NCBI GenBank assembly: GCA_033809415.1
Contig: JAPXLT010000293.1
Coordinates: 1 to 5,849, forward strand
Reading direction: 5' to 3'
DNA length: 5,849 bases
From: JAQVUB01 sp033809415
Lineage (GTDB): Bacteria; Verrucomicrobiota; Lentisphaeria; Oligosphaerales; Oligosphaeraceae
A model generated the notes under the pieces. The model had not been told where the DNA came from and searched no databases. It was given only the letters and a program-made list of their open reading frames with translations. Positions within the stretch are counted from its first letter, which is position 1, and every line of letters begins with the position of its first letter. A program made the translations under genes and the position numbers. Of this stretch, positions 1-5,687 are shown piece after piece.

Positions 1-5
1 CTACC

Positions 6-54
6 CCCTGCACCCTGCCCCCTGCCCCCTGCCCCCTGCACCCTGCACCCTGCC
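6..54. repeat. 7-bp tandem repeat (CCCTGCM), seven units
   Basis: Seven uninterrupted heptamers of CCCTGCA or CCCTGCC follow one another, varying only at the seventh base (A, C, C, C, A, A, C). The flanks (C-rich positions 1-5 and 55-57) look like degenerate extra units, so the array may start before the window. It is non-coding and ends about 140 nt before the first gene. An 18-nt stretch (35-52) recurs exactly, in inverted orientation, at 3121-3138. Confidence 0.9.
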
Positions 55-82
55 CCCTTTTCTTGTTTTTTCATCCTGTTAG

Positions 83-110
83 TTGAAAGTTAGAAATAAA
101 GTAATATTGT
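83..110 (+). promoter_or_regulatory. possible sigma-70-like promoter for the metallophosphoesterase gene
   Basis: TTGAAA (83-88) and TATTGT (105-110) are separated by 16 nt in an AT-rich stretch between the heptamer array and the first gene. The -10 box matches only four of six consensus bases. TAATAT (102-107) overlaps it and is a better -10, but sits only 13 nt from TTGAAA. Transcription would begin near 117, leaving a leader of about 80 nt that includes a run of eight T (149-156). This is a consensus match only. Confidence 0.3.
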
Positions 111-196
111 AGGTACTTCGCATAGAGTGATCCGAGCTTCCCGTTACGTTTTTTTTGCGTGGCATTATTTTTCCTGTATCTTTTCTGGATTTTCGC

Positions 197-940
197 ATGA
201 AAATAGCTGTTTTAGGGGATATTCATTCCAATCTTGAAGCCTTAAATGCAGTTCTTGACGAGACAAAGCGCCTTGGTTGTGAGAAATATATTTGCATAGG
301 GGACATTGTCGGTTACAATGCCAACCCTCGTGAATGCCTGGAAATTGTCCGCAGCCTTGATTTGCTTGCTGTAGTTATGGGCAACCATGACTCCTATACC
401 AGCAACACCCGCGAGCTGATCGGCTTTAACTTGCAGGCTGCCCAAGCTGTCGAGTGGACACGCCAGCAACTCAGTGAAGAGGAACTCACCTGGCTGGGCA
501 ACCTGCCGATGAAGCGCGATATTTTTCTGACTACTCCCCCTGCCCGTTTCAGCATCGTGCATTCCACGATGGACAACCCGAACATGTGGGGTTATATCTT
601 TGACCGTTTTACCGCAGCGGCCTCGCTGCAGTACCAATGGACGCCCCTCTGCTTTTTTGGACATACCCATACGCCTCTGGCTTTCAGCAAAACCGATACG
701 GTCAGCGGAGGATTCTACGAGAGCATCCAGCTCCTGCCCAATCATAAATATCTGATCAACGTTGGCAGTGTCGGGCAGCCGCGTGACCGTGATCCGCGCG
801 CTGCCTTTGTTACTTATGATGTGGAAGCGGCGCTGGTCACCCTCCACCGGGTGGAATACGATATTGCCACCAGCCAGCAGAAGATCATCGACGCCGGGTT
901 GCCCACCCGTCTGGCTGAGCGCTTGGCACTCGGGCGCTAA
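197..940 (+). CDS. calcineurin-like metallophosphoesterase
   Basis: A 247-residue two-metal phosphoesterase of the Metallophos_2 (YfcE/MJ0936-like) type, probably cytosolic. The metal-binding motifs occur in order: GDIH (D8, H10), GD (D36), GNHD (N63, H64), a lone histidine in VHST (H122) and GHTH (H156, H158). The C-terminal NVGSVGQPRDRDPRAAF (188-204) and the GLP..LAERL tail are typical of small single-domain members that hydrolyse phosphodiesters or phosphomonoesters. The physiological substrate cannot be read from sequence. I chose ATG 197 because the protein then opens directly with the MKIAVLGDIH strand; a TTG at 155 would add 14 residues without homologous character. The Shine-Dalgarno sequence is weak (GGA at 187-189). 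The heptosyltransferase start lies 28 nt downstream, which suggests an operon. No signal peptide or membrane segment is present. Family assignment is firm; role is unknown. Confidence 0.93.
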   Translation: MKIAVLGDIHSNLEALNAVLDETKRLGCEKYICIGDIVGYNANPRECLEIVRSLDLLAVVMGNHDSYTSNTRELIGFNLQAAQAVEWTRQQLSEEELTWLGNLPMKRDIFLTTPPARFSIVHSTMDNPNMWGYIFDRFTAAASLQYQWTPLCFFGHTHTPLAFSKTDTVSGGFYESIQLLPNHKYLINVGSVGQPRDRDPRAAFVTYDVEAALVTLHRVEYDIATSQQKIIDAGLPTRLAERLALGR

Positions 941-968
941 TCTGCATTTTCGCCGGGAGCCATTGTTT

Positions 969-2009
969 GTGCGTATATTAATAATCAAACCCAGCAGCCT
1001 CGGTGATATTATTCACACCTTTCCGGCTGTCTATGCCTTGCAGCAGTCACAACCTGACTTGCATCTCAGCTGGGTCGTCAACAACAACTTCGCCGGCATC
1101 GTCTCCCTGCTACCCGGCATTGATCGAGTCATCCCCTTTCCAAGACAGCAAATCGCACGTCTGGACTGGTCGGCATGGAAACAATTCAAAGCGATGCTTC
1201 AAGCCGAACACTATGACTTGGCCATCGATTTTCAGGGACTCTTTCGCAGCGGCATGATCGCCTGGCTAAGCAAGGCTGACCGGCGCGTCGGCTTTGCCCA
1301 TGCTCGGGAAGGCGCACCTCTCTTTTACCAGCAGAAAATCACCGTGCCTTCCAACATCCGGCATGCTGTTGACAAAAACCGCTTTCTTGTGCAAGATTTG
1401 TTCAAACTTCCCGAAGACTTTGCCCCTGAGCCGGTTTTGCAGGTGAAACCCGAATGGCTCGAGGCCGCCGGACAATTGCTGCAGGCCGAGGTGCGCCCTG
1501 TCCTGGCTGTCGGTTTCTCCTCGAGGTGGCAAAGCAAGACTTGGCCTGCGGCGTTTTTTGCGGAGGTTTTGCAGGAAGTCATCCGGCGGGTGCCTTCTGT
1601 CCAATGTTGGTTATTAGGAAGCAAAAGCGAACATGCCGAAGGCGAAAAACTCTGCCAGAGCCTGAATTCAGCGCAAGTCATCAACCTTGCCGGGCAAACC
1701 TCGATGGAGACTCTGGTCGGCCTGTTGAAGTCCTCCCACGCCTTGCTGACCAATGACAGCGGACCCATGCACATTGCAGCAGCACTGCAAACCCCCTGCA
1801 TCGCCTTGTTCGGCGCCACCGACCCGCAATTGACAGGCCCCTATGGCGGCAGCCGAAACCAGGTTTTCCGGACGCTTTGCCCGAAATCACCTTGCTTCAA
1901 GCGCAAATGCCCCATCGGAGACGATCAATGCCCTAAAGAAATCCCCCCGGCAGACGTGGCCGAAGCAATAAGCTCACGGTTGAAAAACAGAACGCATCTG
2001 CAAGTTTGA
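969..2009 (+). CDS. waaC: ADP-heptose:LPS heptosyltransferase, WaaC-like (GT9)
   Basis: A 346-residue glycosyltransferase family 9 protein that would transfer heptose from an ADP-heptose donor onto the LPS inner core at the cytoplasmic face of the inner membrane. The GT-B fold opens with RILIIKPSSLGDIIHTFPA (2-20), including D13 at the position of the catalytic aspartate of E. coli WaaC. It continues with DFQGLFRSG (87-95), REGAPLFY (113-120), SSRWQSKTWP with K190, NDSGPMHIAAA (262-272; D263) and LFGATDPQLTGPYG (280-293). K190 and D263 correspond to WaaC K192 and D261 by my recollection of that family. The GTG start at 969 is favoured because GGGAG (955-959) lies 9 nt upstream and the protein then starts at the canonical N-terminus. 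The open frame extends back to 762, but that part overlaps gene 1 and looks non-homologous. The C-terminus has a four-cysteine cluster (C304, C309, C314, C321). The symbol is by similarity; heptosyltransferase II/III or another GT9 specificity is possible. Confidence 0.88.
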   Translation: MRILIIKPSSLGDIIHTFPAVYALQQSQPDLHLSWVVNNNFAGIVSLLPGIDRVIPFPRQQIARLDWSAWKQFKAMLQAEHYDLAIDFQGLFRSGMIAWLSKADRRVGFAHAREGAPLFYQQKITVPSNIRHAVDKNRFLVQDLFKLPEDFAPEPVLQVKPEWLEAAGQLLQAEVRPVLAVGFSSRWQSKTWPAAFFAEVLQEVIRRVPSVQCWLLGSKSEHAEGEKLCQSLNSAQVINLAGQTSMETLVGLLKSSHALLTNDSGPMHIAAALQTPCIALFGATDPQLTGPYGGSRNQVFRTLCPKSPCFKRKCPIGDDQCPKEIPPADVAEAISSRLKNRTHLQV

Positions 2010-2034
2010 CAAATGCGCCCTGAAACATTATTTT
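2006..2034 (+). promoter_or_regulatory. predicted sigma-70-like promoter for the exported-protein gene
   Basis: A perfect TTGACA (2006-2011) is followed, after exactly 17 nt, by TATTTT (2029-2034), which matches four of six -10 bases within a T-rich stretch. The -35 box overlaps the TGA stop (2007-2009) of the heptosyltransferase gene. Transcription would start near 2041, at the foot of the stem-loop at 2040-2094. It suggests that gene 3 is expressed separately from genes 1-2, although read-through remains possible. Confidence 0.5.
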
Positions 2035-2039
2035 TTATG

Positions 2040-2094
2040 GACGATGGGCAGGGATAGAGTGGACAAAGGACTTTTCGTCCGTACCCCATCCGTC
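2040..2094 (+). promoter_or_regulatory. leader stem-loop before the exported-protein gene
   Basis: GACG (2040-2043) and ATGGG (2044-2048) pair with CCCAT (2085-2089) and CGTC (2091-2094), giving nine base pairs with a single bulged C at 2090. The loop holds a small inner hairpin, GGAC (2068-2071) with GTCC (2077-2080). Four T follow (2095-2098), then the Shine-Dalgarno AAGGA (2103-2107). Relative to the predicted promoter, the hairpin would form the very 5' end of the transcript, where it could protect the mRNA or regulate it. Alternatively it could terminate the gene 1-2 message, but the T tract is short. Pairing was done by eye, with no energy calculation. Confidence 0.4.
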
Positions 2095-2114
2095 TTTTCA
2101 ACAAGGATTCAAAT

Positions 2115-2975
2115 ATGACAACTTCCTCGCGTTCTTTTTTACTGCCGCTTTTTTTATTTCTTATATTTACCGGCTTTGCGGCGCACGCTCAAATCGGCCT
2201 GCAACTGAAAGCCGCAAATCCAAGATATTTGCGCTATGAGATGATTGATTTGAAGCTGGTAATCAGCAACGTCAGCGGAAACACGCTGGTCTTCAGCGAT
2301 CAGAGCGAAGCGGATGGCGGGCGGATTTTCTTCGCGGTCAATGAGCACTCTGGGAAGGTCGCAAGGGCATTTGATGCGACCGCCAATCCGGCGGCGGATT
2401 TAATCTTGGCACCCGGTGAGAGCCGTGAGCTGACCATCACCATCAACATGCTTCATGACATGCAGCGCGAGGGAGTCTATTCGATCACCGCCTACCTGAA
2501 TCACAGCCGACTGCCAAGAACCCACCTCTCGAATACCGTCAATGTCGAGGTCATGGAAGGCAGCACGATCCTTGAACGCAACATCGGACTGCCTTCACAG
2601 AGTTCGACGGACATCATCAAAAGCATCCGCATCTTGCTGCTGCTTTTTCAGGATACCGAAGAGAAGCTCTACTGCCTGCGCGCTGAAGATGATGAAAACA
2701 TTTATGCGGTTTTCCGGCTGGGGCCTTACCTGTCGGGAATCCCGCCGCAAATGGATGTTGACGGCAGCAGCTCGATCCATATTCTGATTCAGGTGCGCCC
2801 CAGGCTCTACTCCTATTTGATCTTCAGCTTTGTAGGCCGAAACCTCAACCTTCGCCAACAAAGATATTATGTCCCCGCTGGCGGCACCCCGACACTGAGC
2901 AAGCAAACTGGATATCTGCGTATCATCAATGCAAAAGTCGCCACCGAAGGCGTTGACTTCAAACTGAAAAAATAA
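2115..2975 (+). CDS. exported beta-rich protein, family not recognised
   Basis: A 286-residue protein with a clear Sec signal peptide: R6 is followed by a hydrophobic core at about 8-23, and there is an AHA|Q signal peptidase I site after A25. No lipobox is present, so the mature protein should be periplasmic or secreted. Residues 27-148 show alternating strands reminiscent of an Ig-like or BsuPI-type sandwich (DLKLVISNVSGNTLVF, SRELTITINM, GVYSITAYLNH, SNTVNVEVME). A second beta-rich part, about 155-286, carries YAVFRLGPYL, DVDGSSSIHILIQVRPRLYSY and GYLRIINAKV. That block resembles, from memory, a module in exported PVC-group proteins with the pattern D..G..H.L.Q..PR...Y; this is not verified. 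The ATG at 2115 is supported by AAGGA (2103-2107) with 7-nt spacing and by the signal peptide starting at that point. There are no catalytic motifs, and a single cysteine (C187). Function is unknown; an envelope structural or binding role is only a guess. Confidence 0.87.
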   Translation: MTTSSRSFLLPLFLFLIFTGFAAHAQIGLQLKAANPRYLRYEMIDLKLVISNVSGNTLVFSDQSEADGGRIFFAVNEHSGKVARAFDATANPAADLILAPGESRELTITINMLHDMQREGVYSITAYLNHSRLPRTHLSNTVNVEVMEGSTILERNIGLPSQSSTDIIKSIRILLLLFQDTEEKLYCLRAEDDENIYAVFRLGPYLSGIPPQMDVDGSSSIHILIQVRPRLYSYLIFSFVGRNLNLRQQRYYVPAGGTPTLSKQTGYLRIINAKVATEGVDFKLKK

Positions 2976-3013
2976 ACTTGGGTGGGCTGACGCACACAAC
3001 GCATTTTTTAACA

Positions 3014-3039
3014 ACGAAAAGACACGAAAAGGCACGAAA
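3014..3039. repeat. 10-bp direct repeat (ACGAAAAGRC)
   Basis: ACGAAAAGAC (3014-3023) is followed directly by ACGAAAAGGC (3024-3033) and a partial third unit beginning ACGAAA. The ten bases GACACGAAAA (3021-3030) recur at 4487-4496 in the gap between genes 4 and 5. This could be a dispersed intergenic word or chance in A-rich sequence. Confidence 0.6.
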
Positions 3040-3096
3040 TTTTCTATAGGGGGTTGTCGCTTCGACGGATGGAATGGCACGCGGTTTAAAAAGTAG

Positions 3097-3115
3097 CGCA
3101 ACCGTCCCGGTTGTG
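3097..3115. repeat. small palindrome / hairpin
   Basis: CGCAACCG (3097-3104) pairs with CGGTTGTG (3108-3115), eight pairs including one G-T wobble, around a 3-nt TCC loop. No T tract follows, so it is a poor intrinsic terminator. It has the look of a REP-like dispersed palindrome and sits at the head of the repeat cluster. Confidence 0.55.
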
Positions 3116-3120
3116 ATGTT

Positions 3121-3138
3121 CAGGGTGCAGGGTGCAGG
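3121..3138. repeat. inverted fragment of the 7-bp repeat
   Basis: CAGGGTGCAGGGTGCAGG is the exact reverse complement of 35-52 in the heptamer array at the window start, about two and a half units. Genes 1-3 therefore lie between oppositely oriented copies of the same repeat. Confidence 0.85.
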
Positions 3139-3145
3139 TTAGCCG

Positions 3146-3190
3146 GATCGGTCGGGTCAGACAGGTCAGACAGATCGGTCGGATCGGCGA
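3146..3190. repeat. 9-bp minisatellite with two alternating unit types
   Basis: Five contiguous 9-nt units are GATCGGTCG, GGTCAGACA, GGTCAGACA, GATCGGTCG and GATCGGCGA. A sixth, diverged unit (TGTCAGCTC) may follow at 3191-3199. Two unit types share the frame G-R-T-C-R-G-W-C-R. Seventeen bases (3173-3189) recur exactly in inverted orientation at 5782-5798. Confidence 0.85.
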
Positions 3191-3192
3191 TG

Positions 3193-3219
3193 TCAGCTCA
3201 GGGCAATGCCCTGGACTGG
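3193..3219. repeat. palindromic element, first copy
   Basis: CAGGGC (3199-3204) and GCCCTG (3208-3213) form a 6-bp perfect stem with an AAT loop. It extends through a T-G wobble and one mismatch to CAG/CTG (3194-3196 with 3216-3218). It resembles the central hairpin downstream of sppA (5722-5748): 22 of 27 bases match when that copy is inverted, and 21 of 27 in direct orientation. Confidence 0.7.
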
Positions 3220-3226
3220 CGGTCAC

Positions 3227-3255
3227 TTGAGATTCAAAAGGCAATCGTTTAGATC
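3227..3255 (+). promoter_or_regulatory. weak candidate promoter for the AlbA_2/ATPase-fold gene
   Basis: TTGAGA (3227-3232) lies 17 nt before TAGATC (3250-3255). The -10 match is poor (three of six), so this is only the best candidate in the gap. The perfect 8-nt palindrome ATCATGAT (3253-3260) overlaps its end and could be an operator half or nothing. Confidence 0.2.
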
Positions 3256-3292
3256 ATGATGACTTTGCCCGTCGGAAGGAAATCTATCAGCT

Positions 3293-4465
3293 ATGGAAAC
3301 AATAGAACTCATTAAACTTATCGAGTGCGGTGAAGACAGCCGGACGCAATTCAAGCGTGAATCCATTGGTGCAAAGAGTCTGGCCGAAGAGATGATCGCT
3401 TTTGCAAATGGCAAAGGGGGAATCATCTTGTTTGGCGTGGATGATAACGGGCAGATGCCTGGTCTGACCGAGGCGGATATCCGGGCGATCAATGAACAGC
3501 TTAGCGATGCCGCGAACGACAAGGTGCGACCGGCCATCTACCCAACAACCGAGATTCATCAAGTTGGCAAAGACAATCGTCTGGTTCTTGCGGTAATAGT
3601 TCCGGAGGGAGTGGCGAAGCCTTATTCCGATAAAAGCGGCGCTTTCTGGGTCAAGTCGGGTGCCGACAAGCGCCGACTTACGGCACGAGAAGAAATCTTA
3701 CGGATGCTCCAAGCCTCCCATCTGATTCACGCCGATGAGCTGCCGATCAATGGCGCTACCGCCAAGGACATAGACATGGATCATCTTGGTAAGTTCTTTT
3801 TGAATAATTATGGGCAAAGCCTGGATGAAGCCTTGGCGAAAGATGGCATCACAATCGGCCAAATGCTGAACAATCTGGGACTTGCACGCGAAGACAGGCT
3901 GAACTTGGCCGGTTTGCTGATGTTTGGCCGGAATCCGCAGCGTTTTCGTCCCGCACTTGTTATCAAGGCCGTTTCTTTTTTTGGCAACGACCCGGCTGGC
4001 GACCTATACCGGGATAGTGAGGACATAGACGGCTGTATCCGGGACTTGCACAAGGGTGCCATGTCTTTCCTGAACCGCAATCTGCGCCATTTGCAGGGGG
4101 AAAAGGGATTCAATACCCTGGGTGACATCGAGATTCCGGTCGCCGCGATGGAGGAAATCGTGGTCAACATGCTGCTGCATCGCGATTACTTTATTTCTGC
4201 TCCATGGAAGATTATGATCTTCGACGACCGCGTGGAGTTCATCAGCCCCGGCATGCTGCCGAACAATCTGACCGTCGAAAATATCCGTAGTGGCGTATCG
4301 ATCATCCGCAATCCGATTATCGCATCCTTTGCCACCAAGGAACTGCCATATCGCGGCATAGGCACAGGCATCCGCCGTGCCCTGTCCAAAGTGCCCGATC
4401 TGGAACTGGAATCGAGCCAGGAGCACAACCTGTTTACAGCGCGAATTCCCCGAAAAGTTGAATAA
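3293..4465 (+). CDS. AlbA_2 / HATPase_c_4 domain protein (RecG-like putative regulator)
   Basis: A 390-residue soluble protein with two recognisable parts. Residues about 14-135 form an AlbA_2 (Schlafen AAA_4-like) domain, seen in ESIGAKSLAEEMIAFANGKG, GIILFGVDDNGQMPGL (43-58) and YSDKSGAFWVKSGADKRRLT (111-130). Residues about 283-365 form a GHKL-type HATPase_c_4 region: EEIVVNMLLHRDYF (287-300), EFISPGMLPNNLTVENI (315-331), RNPIIASFA (339-347) and the glycine-rich YRGIGTGIRRA (353-363). Family members are usually annotated as transcriptional regulators or ATP-dependent DNA helicase RecG-like, although they lack helicase motifs; the true activity is poorly defined. Many relatives run longer and end in a winged-helix domain. 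This one stops about 25 residues after the ATPase-like part, so DNA binding through such a helix is not evident. ATG 3293 is the only in-frame start before an upstream stop. AAGGA (3276-3280) sits 12 nt upstream, which is somewhat long. The gene is flanked by repeats, which fits an accessory gene. Confidence 0.88.
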   Translation: METIELIKLIECGEDSRTQFKRESIGAKSLAEEMIAFANGKGGIILFGVDDNGQMPGLTEADIRAINEQLSDAANDKVRPAIYPTTEIHQVGKDNRLVLAVIVPEGVAKPYSDKSGAFWVKSGADKRRLTAREEILRMLQASHLIHADELPINGATAKDIDMDHLGKFFLNNYGQSLDEALAKDGITIGQMLNNLGLAREDRLNLAGLLMFGRNPQRFRPALVIKAVSFFGNDPAGDLYRDSEDIDGCIRDLHKGAMSFLNRNLRHLQGEKGFNTLGDIEIPVAAMEEIVVNMLLHRDYFISAPWKIMIFDDRVEFISPGMLPNNLTVENIRSGVSIIRNPIIASFATKELPYRGIGTGIRRALSKVPDLELESSQEHNLFTARIPRKVE

Positions 4466-4529
4466 TGATGAATATCCACCGTAAACGACACGAAAATCTT
4501 TCACAAACAACAAGAGGTTAGGCAATAGT

Positions 4530-5660
4530 ATGGACTACCAATATCAAAACAATCAGCAGCCGCCACCCTTGCCGCAATACGGCAGAATGCAAGCACCACC
4601 CCCCCGCAGTAGTGGAAAGACACCCGCTTTCATCGGCGGCTGCCTGACCGCGTTTCTGCTGATGGGCGCAATGCTGATCCTGCCTATGGTTCTCGTTGTT
4701 ACGCTTGGGAAAGGATGCATGAGTTCCTTTCAGACCCTCGCCGAAAAGAGAACCACCTTCGGGGCTGCCATGAGCACGGATGAAGACCGCATCAACAAAA
4801 AAAAGGTGTTGCCCTCCGAGCTTGGTGAAAGCCGGGAAATTGCGGTTATTGACATCAAGGGCGTTATCCTCTACGAAAATAATTTTAACAATGCCTCGGC
4901 AAGACGCATCGCCGCAGAATTGCGCGCCGCACGCGAAGACGACAACGTCGTCGCCATCCTGCTGGACATGGACACCCCCGGCGGGGAAGTCGTCGCCAGC
5001 GATGAAATCCTGAATCAGGTTCGAGCATGCCGGGACGCCGGCAAACCCGTGGTCACCTGCATGCGCTCGATGGGTGCCAGCGGAGGATACTTCATCGCCT
5101 CCGGCAGCGACTGGATCATCGCCAACCGCATGACTTTTACCGGCAGCATCGGTGTCATCATCAGTTCATTCCGCGTCCAGGAACTGCTGCAAAAAATCGG
5201 TGTGCAGCCGGAAGTTTACCGTTCCGGCAGCATGAAGGATATGCTCAGCTCCACCCGTGAACACAGCGAACAGGAAAAAATCTACGTTCAGAATATGGTG
5301 CAAAGCACCTTCCGCGAGTTCTGCCAAGTCGTCGCGGATGGGCGCGAAGCTTTCCAGGATGCCGACGCGGTCGCTTCTTCCGTATTCGGTGATGGCCGGG
5401 TGCTCTCCGGAAGTGATGCTCTCGAGTTGGGACTTATTGATCAGCTGGGCTACTTCGATGATGCAGTCAGCAAAGCCCGTGAACTGGCTGAAGCTCCTGG
5501 TGCGGCAGTCATCCGATTCTCTTATGCGCCTTCCTTCAGGGATCTCATCTTCTCGATGAAAGCACCGGCTGCCCTGCGCGTTGAAGGCGTCCTGCCCACT
5601 CGAAACTTCACCCCCGAACCCGGTAAAGTATACCTTCTCGCACCGGAAACCTGTTTGTAA
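4530..5660 (+). CDS. sppA: signal peptide peptidase SppA (serine protease S49)
   Basis: A 376-residue membrane-bound peptidase that degrades cleaved signal peptides and perhaps other membrane proteins. Residues 1-30 form a short proline/glutamine-rich tail (PPPLP, APPP) predicted to be cytoplasmic. A single hydrophobic segment follows at about 33-60, and the catalytic domain begins at about 102 (EIAVIDIKGVI) on the outer side of the membrane. LLDMDTPGGEVVASDEI (144-160) and SMGASGGYFIASGSD (180-194) hold the nucleophile S184; SGSMKDMLS (232-240) holds the general base K236. Their 52-residue spacing equals that of the Ser147/Lys199 dyad of Bacillus subtilis SppA. The length corresponds to the short single-S49-domain form, not the tandem-domain E. 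coli form. ATG 4530 has GAGG at 4514-4517, and the gene begins 64 nt after gene 4, so co-transcription is possible. A run of eight A (4797-4804) lies in the linker between membrane segment and protease domain. Confidence 0.95.
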   Translation: MDYQYQNNQQPPPLPQYGRMQAPPPRSSGKTPAFIGGCLTAFLLMGAMLILPMVLVVTLGKGCMSSFQTLAEKRTTFGAAMSTDEDRINKKKVLPSELGESREIAVIDIKGVILYENNFNNASARRIAAELRAAREDDNVVAILLDMDTPGGEVVASDEILNQVRACRDAGKPVVTCMRSMGASGGYFIASGSDWIIANRMTFTGSIGVIISSFRVQELLQKIGVQPEVYRSGSMKDMLSSTREHSEQEKIYVQNMVQSTFREFCQVVADGREAFQDADAVASSVFGDGRVLSGSDALELGLIDQLGYFDDAVSKARELAEAPGAAVIRFSYAPSFRDLIFSMKAPAALRVEGVLPTRNFTPEPGKVYLLAPETCL

Positions 5661-5687
5661 AAGACTTTTTTGGATAGGGATTATATT

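Larger units (their letters stand above)
2976..3292. other. 317-nt intergenic region made of short repeats
   Basis: No credible gene lies here: the reverse-strand open frame that covers part of it (2595-3101) is mostly antisense to gene 3. In order it holds a 10-bp repeat (3014-3039), a perfect-loop hairpin (3097-3115), an inverted piece of the window-start heptamer array (3121-3138), a 9-bp minisatellite (3146-3190) and a palindrome (3193-3219). It ends with about 70 nt of ordinary upstream sequence for gene 4. I see no convincing intrinsic terminator after gene 3. Confidence 0.75.

Noticed and set aside
762..968. A 69-codon upstream extension of the heptosyltransferase frame.
   Set aside because: It overlaps gene 1, its residues look like out-of-frame translation, and the GTG at 969 has a good Shine-Dalgarno and the canonical GT9 N-terminus.
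242..988. A 248-codon open frame on the reverse strand, spanning most of the metallophosphoesterase gene.
   Set aside because: It is antisense to a gene with all its family motifs intact and shows no recognisable domain or plausible start context. High GC at third positions commonly creates such antisense frames.
2595..3101. A 168-codon reverse-strand open frame reaching into the repeat-rich gap.
   Set aside because: Most of it is antisense to gene 3 and the rest is repeat sequence; there is no family motif or credible ribosome site.
4458..4487. A promoter for sppA (TTGAAT, then TAAACG 18 nt later).
   Set aside because: The -10 match is only three of six, no better than expected in AT-rich sequence. 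Read-through from gene 4 is as likely.
5656..5672. AAAAG / CTTTTT just after the sppA stop as an intrinsic terminator.
   Set aside because: The A/T arms are almost adjacent, leaving no room for a loop, and the stem has no GC core.
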